A stretch of 64,000 nucleotides of DNA. It comes from Paraphaeosphaeria minitans. Lineage: Eukaryota; Ascomycota; Dothideomycetes; Pleosporales; Didymosphaeriaceae. Shown here in pieces: positions 1 through 11,999 of the stretch. A program made the position numbers and the translations under genes. The first letter of the stretch is position 1. Each line of letters starts with the position of its first letter. The notes below the pieces were generated by a model that was not told the origin of the DNA, searched no databases, and saw nothing but the letters and a program-made list of their open reading frames with translations. The stretch lies in assembly GCA_015832175.1 (NCBI GenBank), contig WJXW01000011.1:1116001-1180000 (forward strand), read 5' to 3'.

Positions 1-3000
1 CGGCAATAGATAGGTTAAATATTACTTCTAGTTAGTAAACTAAAGAGATATATACACCTCTTACTTATTATGCAATATATTAGTGTACAGCGTCTTTGTC
101 CTAGGGATTAATTATGCGAAGGCTTTTAGCCTATTCCTTCTATTCTAGGGTAATAACACCCTAGATAAGTTAAATTTTACTTCTATTAAACTTAATTACC
201 TTATCTTATATTAAGACGCTTTTATCCTTTGTACAAAACTTTATAGTATAGAGCTACTCCTCTTCTTATTATATAAAGCTTTCTATAACTACACTAAGGG
301 TGTTATTAGTCTAAAGTCTAGTAATACTAAACATCTTAGGTCCTTTATCTATAATAAGTAGGTATAGGTTGTATGTTAATATATGCATCCTTAGTTTCTT
401 TTTATAGTAGTTGTAGTATGTCTTAAACTAGTAGAGATCTAATTCTACTGCGCTATATAGAGGTTGTATAACTTATAGAATTGTATTTAGTAGGAAGAAA
501 TTGCGTATTTCTACTAGTAGTTAGGCGTATAATATGCGAAGAAGTTTGTTAATAGACTATATATAGGCCTAAGTAATGTCCCTAAGCTTAATGTGTATAT
601 TATATAACTAAATTAGTGTTATAAAAAGAGCTAATAGTAACCTCTAGCTTATGCGCTAGATAGTAGGGGATTATATAAAGATCTCCTCTTTTTCTTTGTC
701 TAAATAGCTAGCAAAGACAAGTCTTAATTTCTTATATAGTTAGGTTATCTTACCTTTAATCTCTTGTACAAGACGTAGATTAAAGATATAGCTAGGTTAT
801 TTATTAGGGTTATACGACAAGATTTTAAAAGTGCTATTAGTAATAAGGATATTTATTTTTGCTATATCTAATTCTTTAAAGGGCTAGCTAGGTGTAGTAA
901 TAACACTATCCGCATAAAGCTTTAGTGTAAGCTTAAAATTATTTTTTTCTTTTTAGGTAATAAACTAGGTGTTTAGTCTTCTTAATCTTTATTAAGCTTT
1001 ACCTAATTATGTGACTATAGTAGTTTAGTCCTTTCTAAGTCTTCTCTTTAGCCTTAGCTTTAGAGCTTTAATTTGTGCAGTTATAAAAGTATCTATATTC
1101 TATAGTTCCTGTGTGCTGTCTTTAGTTGCGTAATAGTATAGTTTAACCTATATATAGCGTAGTTTTAGAGGTCTATTTTTAAGCTCTAGGATAATGTCTC
1201 TTCCTTTAATACTCTTAATCTTATATAGTCTTTACTATCCTTTTTTTTCTCTCTAGGCTATAACTTTAGAGCCTAGTAGGAGTGTAAGGGTTTTGTGCGA
1301 TAATAGGCTGTTCTTAGTGTTAATTATATAAGTAATTTTAACTTTAGCTCTATCCTTTTTAAGCATTTTTATTGCTTTCTAAACTATATTAGCTTAGGTA
1401 ATTAGTTCTAGTAAGGGTAGAGAGTCCTTATTAATCCTTAAGTAGGCACTAAAGACTAGGAGGGTAGGTACTATACTATTAGGCCTAGCTGTGTTATTTA
1501 GTGCCTTTACTGCTATCTATAGCACTGTTTTATTATTTATATAACTATTAATCTTAGCTCTTAGGATATTATACACTTAGTGTAGTAGTGTATATGCTCT
1601 TTTAATCTTACCTACAGCCTAGTGTACCTCTACTAGTATTTACCTATATTCTGCCCTAACTATCTTCGCATAATTCTAAAACTTATTAGAAGTAAAGTTA
1701 GTTCCTAGGTTATAGATAATATAATCTAGTAGGCCTTAGTATATATTAATCTAGCATCTTATTAAGGCATCCTAGGTGTCTTATATAGTTATTAATTTTA
1801 GGAATTAGGCTGCCTAAAAGGATGTGTCTATATTAATAATATATAAGACATCCCTTTTACTAATTTATATAATATTAATAATAATTTTATAGTTAAAGTA
1901 TAAGTTATCTTAGATAGAGAACTTAAAGTGTCTTAGCGCTTAGTTATATAACTAGTAGTAGTAATAGAACTTTTTTATTTCTTTTAGTATAGAGCTCTCT
2001 ATTTTATGCCCTACCTAAGTAAGAAGCTTATATAGTCTTTCTGTCTAAGGGTGTCTAAAATAGTAGTGTAGGCGTTAGAGTTCTATCTCTATAAAGAAGA
2101 GAGCTAATTCCTTATTACTAAAGTTAAAAAAGGGGTAACCCTACTTTTATATAACTAGGACTATTATACTGTCCCTTTATATAATAACATCTAGAATATT
2201 ATTAAAGTATGCCCTAAGTCTATTAGCATTTACTAGCGATAGTAGGAATAGTGTTAGGGAGTTAAGGATATAGTAGGTTACTATTCCTATAAGATTAGTA
2301 ATTTATATAGTGTCTAGAGATGTCTAGGAACCCTATCCTCTAAAGCTAATATTAGTAAATCCTAGTAACTAGTCTACTTTAGTAGTTAGGTTTTTATATA
2401 AGTAGGTAGTAAGCTAGTCCTTTTTTACTATAGACACTTATATAGCGCCTATGTCCTAGAGTTCTTCTTAGTACTTTGTATAATACTAACTAGCTAGAGT
2501 AAACAGTTATATAGGTTCCTCTATATTCTTATTATCCTTGCTATGTTAGATGTCTTCGCTAGTTATGTGATAAAGGTAGATAGTAGAAGTAAAGTATAAG
2601 GTAGCTTTCTATGCTTCTTCTTTATTACTTTATTAGTCTTGTTTATCTTCCTCCTCTTTTATGTAATAGTCTTCTTCCTCTAACTCTCCTTTAAAGTTAA
2701 GAATGTATGCTTATATATTTATAGCAAAGGGTTTATATTTATAAAAGTTAGTGTACAATAATATATATTACCTTCTAGCTTACTAGTTATCCCTTAGTAG
2801 ATAGTTAGTAGACTAGTATTCTTTTTTATAGTATATAAAGCATTTCTACTTTATATAAGAGCTTAAACTTCTAAAGTTACCTCTTCTTTTTAGTCTAAAG
2901 GTTAATCTGCCTCTAGAGAGGCTAGATCCTCTTATATAATTAGGATTATTATATTATTAATTAGTGTAGTACACCTCTTTACTATCTTAGAGGAACTATA

Positions 3001-4749
3001 ACTTCTTTCTATTTTTAGTAACTTAAAGTAACGTATAAAGGTCGCTAAGTAAGCCTTTTACTATATTTTTAGAGTTAAATATAGCTTATTTAAGGTTAGG
3101 ATAGCTATAGCATGCTTATATAATAGTAGTGTATAGTTGTAGTTTACTACTAAAGCCTTATCTAAGAGCCCTTTAGGCTAAAGTAAGCTTATTAATTATT
3201 ACTTCTAGGGCCTTATGTGATATAGTAGTTAGATTATCCCTTTTATAGCGTTTAAAAGTAAGAGTAGTCTAGTCTATCTAGTACTAATTATAATTAATAC
3301 TAGTGTTAAAGTGCCTATTTAGTCTATTATATAATTTATCCTATAGAAGTCCTAGTCTAATATTGTGTAGGTAGTAGGTACTTACACAATTAGAAAGTAT
3401 TCCTAGAAAGATGTTTATATACTAGTTCTATAGTATACCTAGCCTATAGTATAGTTCTCTAAAGACTTTTACCTTATCTACTAGAATATTATATAGCCTA
3501 CTAGTGTAGTTATTCTCTTTACTCTAAGCCTTCTAAAAGAGAATAATCTTATTTAGCTAGATATAAGTATAATCTCCTAGTTATTAAAGAGACTAGGAGT
3601 GTCTAGTCTCTTTATACAATATAGTTTGTTAGGCAAAAGTAGTCTAGGTTTTAGGCTACTACTACTAGTGTAGCTCTATATATAGTGTCTCTGTCCTTGT
3701 ATGTGTAGGGATAGGCCCTAGCTATGCTCTATATATATATATATTACCTATAGATAGTGTAGGTTACATTATTAGGATTATGTAAAACAGTTTAGGTTAT
3801 AGTTACAGCGTTATTATATAAAAGGTCTATAGCTTATAATTAAGCTATAACAGTTTAAAGAGTTTCTTTGTATAGGTGTCCTTTATTATAGAATTAGTAG
3901 TAATAAAGCCTTCCTTTATAAGAAAAGCAATAAGCTCTCTTCTTACTATATAACTAATCTTATTAAAGGTTCTCTCCTTCTAGTTATTAAAATCTTTAGT
4001 AAAAGAAGAGATTACCTCTTTATCTTTAAGGCTGCTTACGCGATATTGCGCGATTATATATACTATATAAGTGTTTAGCTATTTTAGAGAAGGGGGTAGG
4101 TGGCTATATAGATCTACTCTATCTATCTAGTACTTTTGTGCAATCTCTCCTCTTAAGGTAATAGCTTTAATGTTTATTACTTCCTCTACTTATTAAAGCT
4201 ATATTGCTTTATTTTCTTACTAAGGAGGTAGTATTAATTATTGCGCAACGTCCTTAGGTTATAGTTCCTTTAGGAAGTCTCCTAGTCTTAAGGCTATATT
4301 ATTATTATCTTTCTTAGTTATGCAACGTGTCTATGTTTAGTTATTACTAGTTTAATTGTGCGACGTGTTTACGTTTAGTTATCGCTAGTTTAATTATACG
4401 ACGTATTTTTTAGGGTTGTGAATATACTTACTATCTCTTTTCTTTTCTGTAGAATAGCTTAGACTAGATTGTGTAATTCTTTATAGATGTATGCGCTTTG
4501 TTTCTGCTTATTATATAATTTAAAATTTAATCTCTAGTAAAGGTATTATCTCCTTTTTTTTCTGTAGAATAGCTTAGACTAGATTATACAACTCTTTACA
4601 GATATACGCGCTTTATTTCTGCTTATTATATAATCTAAAATTTAATCTCTAGTAAAGGTAATAATATAGAGCCTATATATCTAGCTTATAGGGCGCTCTG
4701 TCTTTAGACCTTACTAGTTTACAGTTAATTAGAATTAACTACTAATTAG
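1..4749 (-). pseudogene. Copia-1 gag-integrase-RT polyprotein remnant
   Basis: Order on the minus strand: gag-like N-terminus (about 4700-2600), integrase (about 2300-1500), reverse transcriptase (about 1000-200), then the start of RNase H cut by the window edge. Seen after reading TAG/TAA as converted Gln/Trp: an integrase core with GTNF and VEAH near 1640-1700, an SPTIQ-like segment near 670, and an LQTDDTL-type RT catalytic motif near 300-315 now reading QTNNTL. Gene order integrase before RT marks the Ty1/copia superfamily. Stops occur throughout, so no protein can be made. The same protein is seen in element H. Confidence 0.8.
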
Positions 4750-4987
4750 TGTTAGTTTAGCTTAATTTGCAATTAAGCATTTAAGGGTTAATAGTATACT
4801 ATTATGTAAAGGGTAAGAAGTAGGTTTAATTAATTACGTCTAGTCTATTGTACAAAGGGGCACTGAGGGCTTTATGAAGTCTCTGCCTCTTAGCGCTGAC
4901 CTAAGTAGTGGGTCCTTGTGCGGGTCCCTATAGGTAGGCAGGCCCCTACTTCACTCAGTGCTACTTGTACAATAAACTGTACGGACA
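4750..4987 (-). repeat. Copia-1 5-prime LTR of H-prime (238 bp)
   Basis: Starts TGTTAG and ends GGACA. The same sequence occurs at 56602-56839 and 63556-63794. The end bordering flanking DNA keeps CTGTACGGACA, while the inward LTR of element H has CTATATAGACA at the same bases. Confidence 0.9.
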
Positions 4988-4992
4988 TAAAT

Positions 4993-7896
4993 AGTTTATA
5001 GTATAATTAAAACGCTGTTTTCTATTCTTTACCTTTCTTAATTTATATAAGGTGGTAACTATCCCTTAGATCTATTATTATAAATATTTTAGTTTAAGAT
5101 AGTTAATCTTGTAACTCTATAATATTTAGTAGTAGATATTAATTCTTTATTATTATATTATTAAGTTATTAGTAGTTAACGCATAGTCTATCTAATCTAT
5201 CCTTTTTCTAAATAAACATAAAAGGGCTTACTACTAGTAACTTTAATAATTATATATATCCTTTCTTAAGGTTTATCTTAATAAAATTACGTTCTTTAAA
5301 GAGTTCTTCTCCTGTCTTACTATATAGTAGTCTAAAGGGTGGCGTTTTCCTTTCTTCTAGGTCTATTATAAGATCCTAGGGTTAATATTTAAGTAGGTTT
5401 ACTTTTCCTTCTTTTTCTGTAAATATATATATCTATTTCCTATACTCTCTTAATAGAGTAAGAAATATACTATTATCCTTCTTTTCGCGCTTCTTAACCT
5501 AGTAGTTCCTACTAGCGTCTACTAAGGTGTGCTTCTATTTTTTAACTATCTATTGTAGTATTTTATTATTAATAACTCCCTTATTTACTATTATTTTTAG
5601 TTAATGCGTAGGCTTTACTTATAATGTATAATTATAGCATTTAAATAATATTTTCTTTATATTCTAGTTAATCTACAAGTTGTATATTATTAACTAAGGT
5701 AATTCTAAGACTAACTTATACTTAGATTCTAGTAAGATATCTAAGGTAAGTTCCTCTCTATATCCTTAGACTATTATTATAGTAGTAACCTCCTAGTATA
5801 TCTAAGGTGTCTTAGGCATTAGGAATCTATTCGCAATATAGATAATATAGGGTACTTCTTTCTCTAATATTATAAGTCCTACTAATCTTACTATTTAATA
5901 AGATATAAAGTTCCTTTCTACTTCTAAGTCTATAAGAGCTTAAGCCTATATTCCTTTAAGCTATACTAGTAGCTTAACTAATACTATACTTACTATAGTA
6001 TTTAATTTAATAAAGGCGTTTTCTTATCTAAGTTTAGGCCTAAAAAAGACATCTATTTGTATAGGTCGTAATTAAGTTTAGGTGCCTAGTATGCGTTTCT
6101 AAGCATCTACTTCTATTATTATTCTTAAGTATATAGCTTATATAGATTGTCTTCTTTTTCCTATAAAGATGTTCTACTATTTTTTCTCCTATAGTCTTTA
6201 CTATTCCTATATACTAGTTAAATTAGTAGTTCTATTGTTACTTCTTACATAGGGCAGTTTACAAAGCTGTCTAAATGTTTAGTTATATAGTAGTATTTAC
6301 AGTCTTAGTTTAGATACGTGTACTAGTATAGTTTTATACAGTCTCTGTTAATAAGTATATTATAGCATTTATTACCCTTTAGCGTAGGGTAAGGAAAGTA
6401 TTTTACTTATTATTTATTCTAGAGGTATTTATTACAGGCTGTAATAGGGTAGTCTATCTATATCTATCTATAGCGTAGTTTCCTTCTAGGTTGTTCCTTA
6501 TTTTTATCTTTCTCTATTTTATATTATGTGTATATTAGTTCTTTGCAATACATCTATATACAGAATTAGTATATAGGATTTTAGTAGTCTAGGTAGTACT
6601 TTAGTACGTAGTCTAATTCCTTATTTTTATAGGGTCGCATTCCTTTTAGTGCCTAGTAGGGTTCTATATAGTCCTAAACATTTAGTTTATACTTAGGTAA
6701 TATAGAGTTGTCATCTTTCTACTTACTTTATAGGTAAGGAGTAGGAGATCTTAGTATCTCTTCTACATCTTTTGCGTTATAGTATATATTAGAGTTGTCT
6801 TCTAGATCTTTATATAATTATAAGTTAGGTAAATCTAATTACTTACTTTGCTCTAGTGTAACGCGTTAGTAACTAAATAGCGTTATAATAACTTCCTATT
6901 CTTTATTAGGTTCTTAGTCCTTAATAATTAGTATATTTAACTTAGTTTAATAGACTTTATTCTTTAATCTATAGTTCCTAGCTATATAGCCTAGTTTACT
7001 ACATGTAAAGCATTTATAGGTCTTAGTTATTAGTTATTAACTTCTATTAGAAACGCGTTTATTAGGCTACTTAAGGCCTATCTTTTCTCCTTTTCTTTTG
7101 CCTATGTAGTTAAACTAGACATCTTCTATTAGTTTATATCTCTAGTAGTTCCTTAGCTATTGCTTTTACACAATTCTAACAGGGTTTTTATAAACTACTT
7201 TTACTAGTTATCTAAAGCTTATTACTCTAGGGTTTTAGTAGAGCTCTTATTATAGTGAAAACTATTCTCTATTAATTGTAATAGTTTCTTTATATAGTTC
7301 TTTAAAGTTAGTAATTTATATACTACTATGTAAGAGTTCCTTACGTAGTTTCTATTTAAGTTCTTATTTATATATATTCTAAAGAGATTTATTGTCCTAG
7401 TTAAGCTGCATAGTATATTTATAAAACTTAGCTATATATTTAGCTGCTAATTATTTCTACGTTATAGTCTAAATCTTTACTTTTGTAATAGAGTTCTTAT
7501 TAGTAATCCTAAAGAGTTATTTAAGGTATTTCTTAAAGTTATTATAATCTTTAATAATATTAACTATATTAGCGTGTTTATTTGCGTAATTGTTGTTATT
7601 ATTATTATAGTCTATTCCTAGGTACTTTTTAAGATAGAGATAGATCTATAATTCTATATCTCTTTGCATATATATTGCTACGAAGATAACCTTTTTCTTA
7701 TCTTTAAGAGGTTTGTCTAAGTTAAAGAAGTAGAGGTCTAACTAGAGAATCTAGATATTAGTTTAAAAGTGTTTACTAAAGTAGAGATTAGGTTTATACG
7801 CCTTACTACTATCTTTTATAGAAGTAATCTTAGCGGCACCTAAAGCTATAGAAGAGGTAGGAGTTTATAAAGTACTTATATTAAAGGTGTTTAAGA
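4993..7896 (-). pseudogene. Gypsy-1 gag, protease and start of RT (element A)
   Basis: Matches 26950-29859 of element D on the same strand. The gag zinc knuckle is at about 6985-7020: the first two Cys survive (CFTC), His reads Tyr and the last Cys reads Tyr, as expected for RIP. RT begins around 5350 and is cut at 4988 by H-prime. This is among the more heavily mutated Gypsy-1 copies; a 300-base sample (5041-5340) has only three TG and two CA. Confidence 0.75.
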
Positions 7897-8360
7897 TATT
7901 AAATCTAAAAGGGTAGCTAGTCCTAAAAGGTTAAGGTTAGTTCTTAGATAGGAGTACTTATAGAAGGTAGAAAGTCTTATTAATATAATAGTATCTTACA
8001 AAGTGTAATAAGTTAATAATTTAGTCTACTAGAATTTAAATAATAGATTAATAAATAGATTAAATATAAGTATAAGAAGCTTATTCTTACGTTCTTATAT
8101 ACTACGTAATCCCACACGTCCTAGAGTCCTATATATCCTAGAGTCCTATATGTCCTAGAGTCCTATATATCCTAGAGCCCTATGCGGGCAAGTCCTATGT
8201 GTCCTAGAGCTCCTGTATAGGCAAGGCCTATATAGTCTTTAGGACCCCTAGGACCTATAACCTGTTACCTAACTGCTTAGTTAGCTAACTCTAGCGGACT
8301 AGTAGTCTAGAAGTATAATAAGCTTATGCCCTACTGCTTACGTGTAGCTAGATCCTAACA
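7897..8360 (-). repeat. Variant Gypsy-1 5-prime LTR with different U3 (464 bp)
   Basis: Starts TATTAAATC (RIP form of TGTTAAATC) and ends CCTAACA. Bases 7897-8103 align with 29860-30065 of the standard Gypsy-1 LTR. From about 8104 to 8360 the sequence is unrelated to the standard U3. On the minus strand this outer half is U3, which carries the promoter. The standard U3 dyad repeats are absent and a 17-bp tandem array is present instead. Confidence 0.85.
8119..8186. repeat. Four-unit 17-bp tandem repeat in variant U3
   Basis: Four consecutive 17-base units beginning TCCTAGAG start at 8119, 8136, 8153 and 8170. The fourth is diverged (TCCTAGAGCCCTATGCG), and a degenerate partial copy follows near 8192-8220. 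The position in U3 suggests reiterated regulatory sites; that is inference. Confidence 0.85.
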
Positions 8361-8365
8361 AGAGT

Positions 8366-9919
8366 ATACTAGCTTAGAATTATTTCTTCTAGGGGTTTTA
8401 TAAATAACTAGTATAAGCTTAGAGTACCTAGTATATATTAATAAAGCGCGTATAGCGTAAGTACTGTGTATTTGTAATATAGTGCGCGAATATAGTAATA
8501 TATTTAATAAAAAAGTAGTATTTACCCTACTAAATTTTAAGGAATCTAATTATACTATCCCTATTATAGAGGGAAACGAACCTCTTTATAGACTACTCTA
8601 TAATTTATTAGAGCAGGAACTTAAGGTACTTTAAAAGTATCTAGAAAATAGTATAAAAAAGGGATAGATTAGGTATAGCACTAGTCTAACTAGAGCACTA
8701 ATTCTATTTGCCCCTAAGAAAGATAGCACACTATAGCTTTACGTAAATTATTAGGGCTTTAACGTAATTACTATTAAAGATTATTACCTACTACTTTTAG
8801 TTAGAAAGACGCTTAACCGCCTATTAGGCGTATACTACTATACAACCCTTAATCTTTATAACGCCTACTATAGAATTTAGATCTAAATAGGAGACAAGAA
8901 GAAAACTATATTCTAAACTCGCTATAGCTACTTTAAATACCTAGTAATGCTATTTAGCTTAACTAATACCCCTATAAGCTTCTAGGTATATATTAATAAG
9001 GCACTAGTACTACACTTAGATTATATATATATTATATATTTAGATAATATACTTATTTATACCTATAATAAGAACCTTAAGCTTTATTAGTGCGTTATTT
9101 ATACTATGCTTAAATTACTGCGTAAAGCTAAACTTTTTATTAATTTAACTAAGTGTATATTTACTTTAGGCGAAGTCTACTTCTTTAGTTTTATTATAAC
9201 TATATAAGGAATCTGCGCTAATTCTACGCGTATAGTAACTATTATAGAATAGCTATAGTTAACTAGTATCTAAGAGCTCTAGTTATTTCTAAGCTTTAGA
9301 AACTTTTATAGGCAATTTATTAAAGTATATACGTAAGAAACTACTCTTCTCTTAGATTTACTTAAGAAGAACTAAGTGTTCTAATAGTTAGTAAAGGCTA
9401 ATACTACTTTTAAAATACTTAAAACATGCTTTTTAAGTGTAGCTATCCTACGCTACTTTAACTCTACGCTACTAATTTAATTAGAGACTAACATCTTTAT
9501 TTTTATAATATATAGTATTCTTTTATAGCTATTTAAGGACTAGAAGTGGCACCTAGTTACTTTTATATTAAGGAAACTTTAAGCTATAGAGCTAAATTAT
9601 AAAGTATATAACCTTAAGCTCCTTACTATTATCTACTACTTTAAGCAATAGAGATATTATCTAGATAGTATATAGTATATAATTTAAGTACTAAGTAACT
9701 ATAATAACTTACGCAGTATGTGCGCTGTACAGAAGCTAAACCTATAATAAGTATAATAGGTAATATACCTAGTAGCTTTTAATTTTAAAGTAGAATACTG
9801 CCTAAGGAAAATAAACCTAGTAGATAGACTATTAAGTAGGGTAGATTACGCATAGGAGAGCCTATTACTAACCTATTTGTTACTTACCCTATAGAACAAA
9901 ATACTATAGAGGACTAAGT
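8366..9919 (+). pseudogene. Gypsy-2 reverse transcriptase and RNase H (element C)
   Basis: Plus-strand RT of Ty3/gypsy type: a FAPKKD-like fingers segment near 8710, an LRLYVNYR-type segment near 8735, a YRIRI segment near 8880, and the catalytic box reading YLDNIL (ancestral YLDD) near 9030-9055. RNase H/connection sequence follows to about 9900. TAA/TAG interrupt throughout. The piece stops at the TAAGT target site (9915-9919) of element D and resumes at 30275. The reverse complement of the same region is in element B at about 13640-15290. Confidence 0.82.
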
Positions 9920-10329
9920 TGTTAAATCTAAGGGGGTAGCTAGTCCTAAAGGGTTAAGGTTGGTTCTTAGGCAGTAGTACTTATAGAAGGTGGAAGGTCT
10001 TGTTAATATAATAGTATTTTATAAAGTGTAATAAGTTTATAATATAGTCTACTAGAATCTAAATAATAGATTAATAAACAGATTAAACACAAGTATAAAG
10101 GTTTATACTTACGTTCCTATATACTAAGGCTACTCTGCTACTTAGTGCTCCTAAGCAACTAAGCGTATTACGTAACCTACTTAGCTACTTAGGGCTCCTA
10201 AGCAGCTAAGCGTATTACATAATCTAATTTAAGCCTCTTAGTATCTCGTTATTACGTCTATAACCCTATTATTACTTTATTATACCTTTATAAGCGCCTA
10301 ACTCTTATATTACTATCTAGTTTATAATA
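9920..10329 (-). repeat. Gypsy-1 3-prime LTR of element D
   Basis: Begins TGTTAAATC and ends TATAATA (RIP form of GTAACA). Its outer end keeps TG/CA that are lost in the inward-facing start of the partner LTR at 29860. U3 dyad repeats of the CTTAG-N5-CTAAG type are near 10141-10210. The purine-rich tract (read on minus) borders it at 10330-10345. Confidence 0.9.
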
Positions 10330-10366
10330 TTATCCCCTCCCTTCCTATTTTTTGTTCTAAAGAATT

Positions 10367-10469
10367 ATGCCTACTAGTCGCAATAGTATAAAGCGTTATT
10401 ACAACTTTATCTTTAGTATTAAGAATTACAGTACTATTATAGTATCTAAGTGTTCTTTTTATAAGGCGT
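10367..10469 (+). pseudogene. Antisense Zn2Cys6-like ORF, N-terminal part (element D)
   Basis: Starts at an intact ATG (10367-10369), 37 bases inside the LTR edge, on the strand opposite to pol. It encodes 34 complete codons before element B interrupts codon 35 at the GGCGT target site. Codon 29 is TGT (first cluster Cys) and codon 32 is TAT (TGT after RIP). The frame resumes in phase at 17414. The same frame in element E starts with ATA (24620-24622), the RIP form of ATG. See the entries at 17414 and 24104. Confidence 0.6.
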
Positions 10470-10685
10470 TGTAAGGTCTAGTTATAGGCAATAGTACTTG
10501 CTTCACACTAGGAAGGACAGTGAAAGGACGACTCTAGTAATATTAATAGAATAATACTTGTCTTGTGTAGAGTTGGCATATAGCGTAGGTTTTACGCAGC
10601 TAGCTTACTTAGCGCATAGACTTTCTATAAGGCCTTAGCGCTAGATACTATAACACTATAATAATATTGTAATTTACCTATTATA
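10470..10685 (-). repeat. Gypsy-2 3-prime LTR of element B (216 bp)
   Basis: TGTAAGG to TTATA (ancestrally TGT to ACA). Its outer start retains CA and TG (for example CTTGCTTCACACTAGG), which the partner LTR at 17193 has lost. Other copies are 54098-54312 and the split solo LTR 18278-18486/25076-25082. Confidence 0.9.
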
Positions 10686-10763
10686 GAACCTCCCCCTCTA
10701 GTGATAGTCCTCTGCAGTATACTATAGCTTTAATAAAAACCTCACCCTATAAGAAAGGAAAAG

Positions 10764-11880
10764 AGTATTTATAGGTGTATATATTACGTACGTAATAATA
10801 GCGCGTTATAAGTAAATAGTGTATGTCGCAAATATATTATGTATATTATTTATTATAAGGCTCTTACGCCTTCTGTTTGCTGTAGTCTTCTATAATATAA
10901 GGTAGTAGAGCTATATAGTCTTAATGTTATCTTAATCTTTATGTACTTTCTACTTATATAATATATAAATAATATATTCTTAGCGTAGATAAAGCGCTTA
11001 ATTTTTAAATAACCTTCTTAATTATCTAAGATACTATACTACTTAGTGTCTAAGTATATTAAGAAGTCTAACCTATATAGTGCTACTACCTTTGCATTTA
11101 GTAGAGATACTAAGTGCGTAGACTATAATATAGTACTTACAACTTATATACGCTATATATAGAACTTAGTAAAGCTCTCTAAAAACTGTGTAAAAGATAA
11201 TAATAAGCGCTGTAACTATTATATTAAGGGTAATTGTAGAAGCTACAACTTAGTATATCTAAAGTTGTGCGCTATATATACGCTTTAGCTAATACTTATA
11301 GATACTAAAGGCAATAAATAGGCGCCTTAATCACCTCTACGCCCTTTACAACTGCTACTATATTATAGTTATAGAGACCCTAGGTAGGTAGCGCAAAATA
11401 GATAAGTATATAAAGGTAGTAGACCTAAAGCTAGCTTATTACTAAAAGTAATTTAACTTAGAGCTAGCTAACTACTAGTATATTACAGCTTATATTAGTA
11501 CACCTATAGGTGTAGTAACCTAGGCGCCTACTACTAGCCCTTAGTATCTAGGCTTAATCCTAGTAGAGTAGTGTTAGATTACTAATACTCTTAAGGTAGT
11601 TATTCCCTTTATATAGTAGATAGTAAGTTTACACCTTTCTTACACTTAAAATATATACTAATAACTTATTCTAGGTTAATCTAGCGTCTACTCCTTACTA
11701 TAATAAGGGTAATTTAAATAATAGTAATAAAGAGAGCAAAGAGGAGGTTACTACTAAAGGTATAGTAGGTAAAAATAGTAAGAATAGTAAAGATAATAAA
11801 AATAATAAGTAGTACAGGCGTAGATAGCGTGTAGTTTAGTTAGATCACTTCTTAGAAGCTAGCCTATAGGCCTTAAGTAA
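10764..11880 (+). pseudogene. Antisense frame in Gypsy-2 3-prime region (element B)
   Basis: On the strand opposite to pol, one frame from 10764 to about 11330 has roughly nine stops (all TAA/TAG) in about 190 codons; the next frame I compared carries about three times as many. In element C (minus, 54021 to 53456) the same frame is in register over 441 bases. Element C reads RCLRNNSAL then VNSAC, a C-x2-C-x12-C arrangement when combined with the Cys retained in B. Near 11205 it reads KRCNYY, then KGNC. A Lys/Glu/Asn/Ser-rich tail (11688-11880) in another frame matches element C at about 45600-45790, so a frameshift or intron may separate the parts. Function unknown. Confidence 0.45.
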
Positions 11881-11999
11881 ATACCCCTAATAAGCTATAA
11901 GTGCTCTATAAGCTATAGTACTCTATAATAATATATATTATATCTACGTTCTATGTGCTCTTATTATATCGTTTATTTTTTTTTTATATATACAGCTTT

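Larger units (their letters stand above)
1..4987 (-). mobile_element. Copia-1 element H-prime, truncated by window start
   Basis: This is a RIP-degraded Ty1/copia-like LTR retrotransposon read on the minus strand, so its 5-prime LTR lies at 4750-4987 and its 3-prime end lies off the left edge. Bases 1-4987 match 58838-63794 of element H nearly base for base, with differences mostly C/T and G/A. It is inserted in Gypsy-1 element A: the bases after 4987 (TAAAT) continue sequence that is uninterrupted in element D near 26950. TAAAT at 4988-4992 is therefore the expected right target duplication; the left copy is outside the window. Confidence 0.9.
4988..8360 (-). mobile_element. Gypsy-1 element A, 5-prime part
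   Basis: Minus-strand chromovirus copy with its 5-prime LTR at 7897-8360 and gag to RT at 7896-4993. It is interrupted at the RT by H-prime; the rest lies beyond the left edge. It sits in Gypsy-2 element C: AGAGT after 8360 continues C sequence that is contiguous in element B (reverse complement near 15200), so AGAGT at 8361-8365 is the expected target duplication. The internal region matches elements D and E, but the outer half of its LTR does not. Confidence 0.9.

Noticed and set aside
8119..8186. Regular repeats as a CRISPR array
   Set aside because: The units are contiguous with no spacers and lie in an LTR U3.
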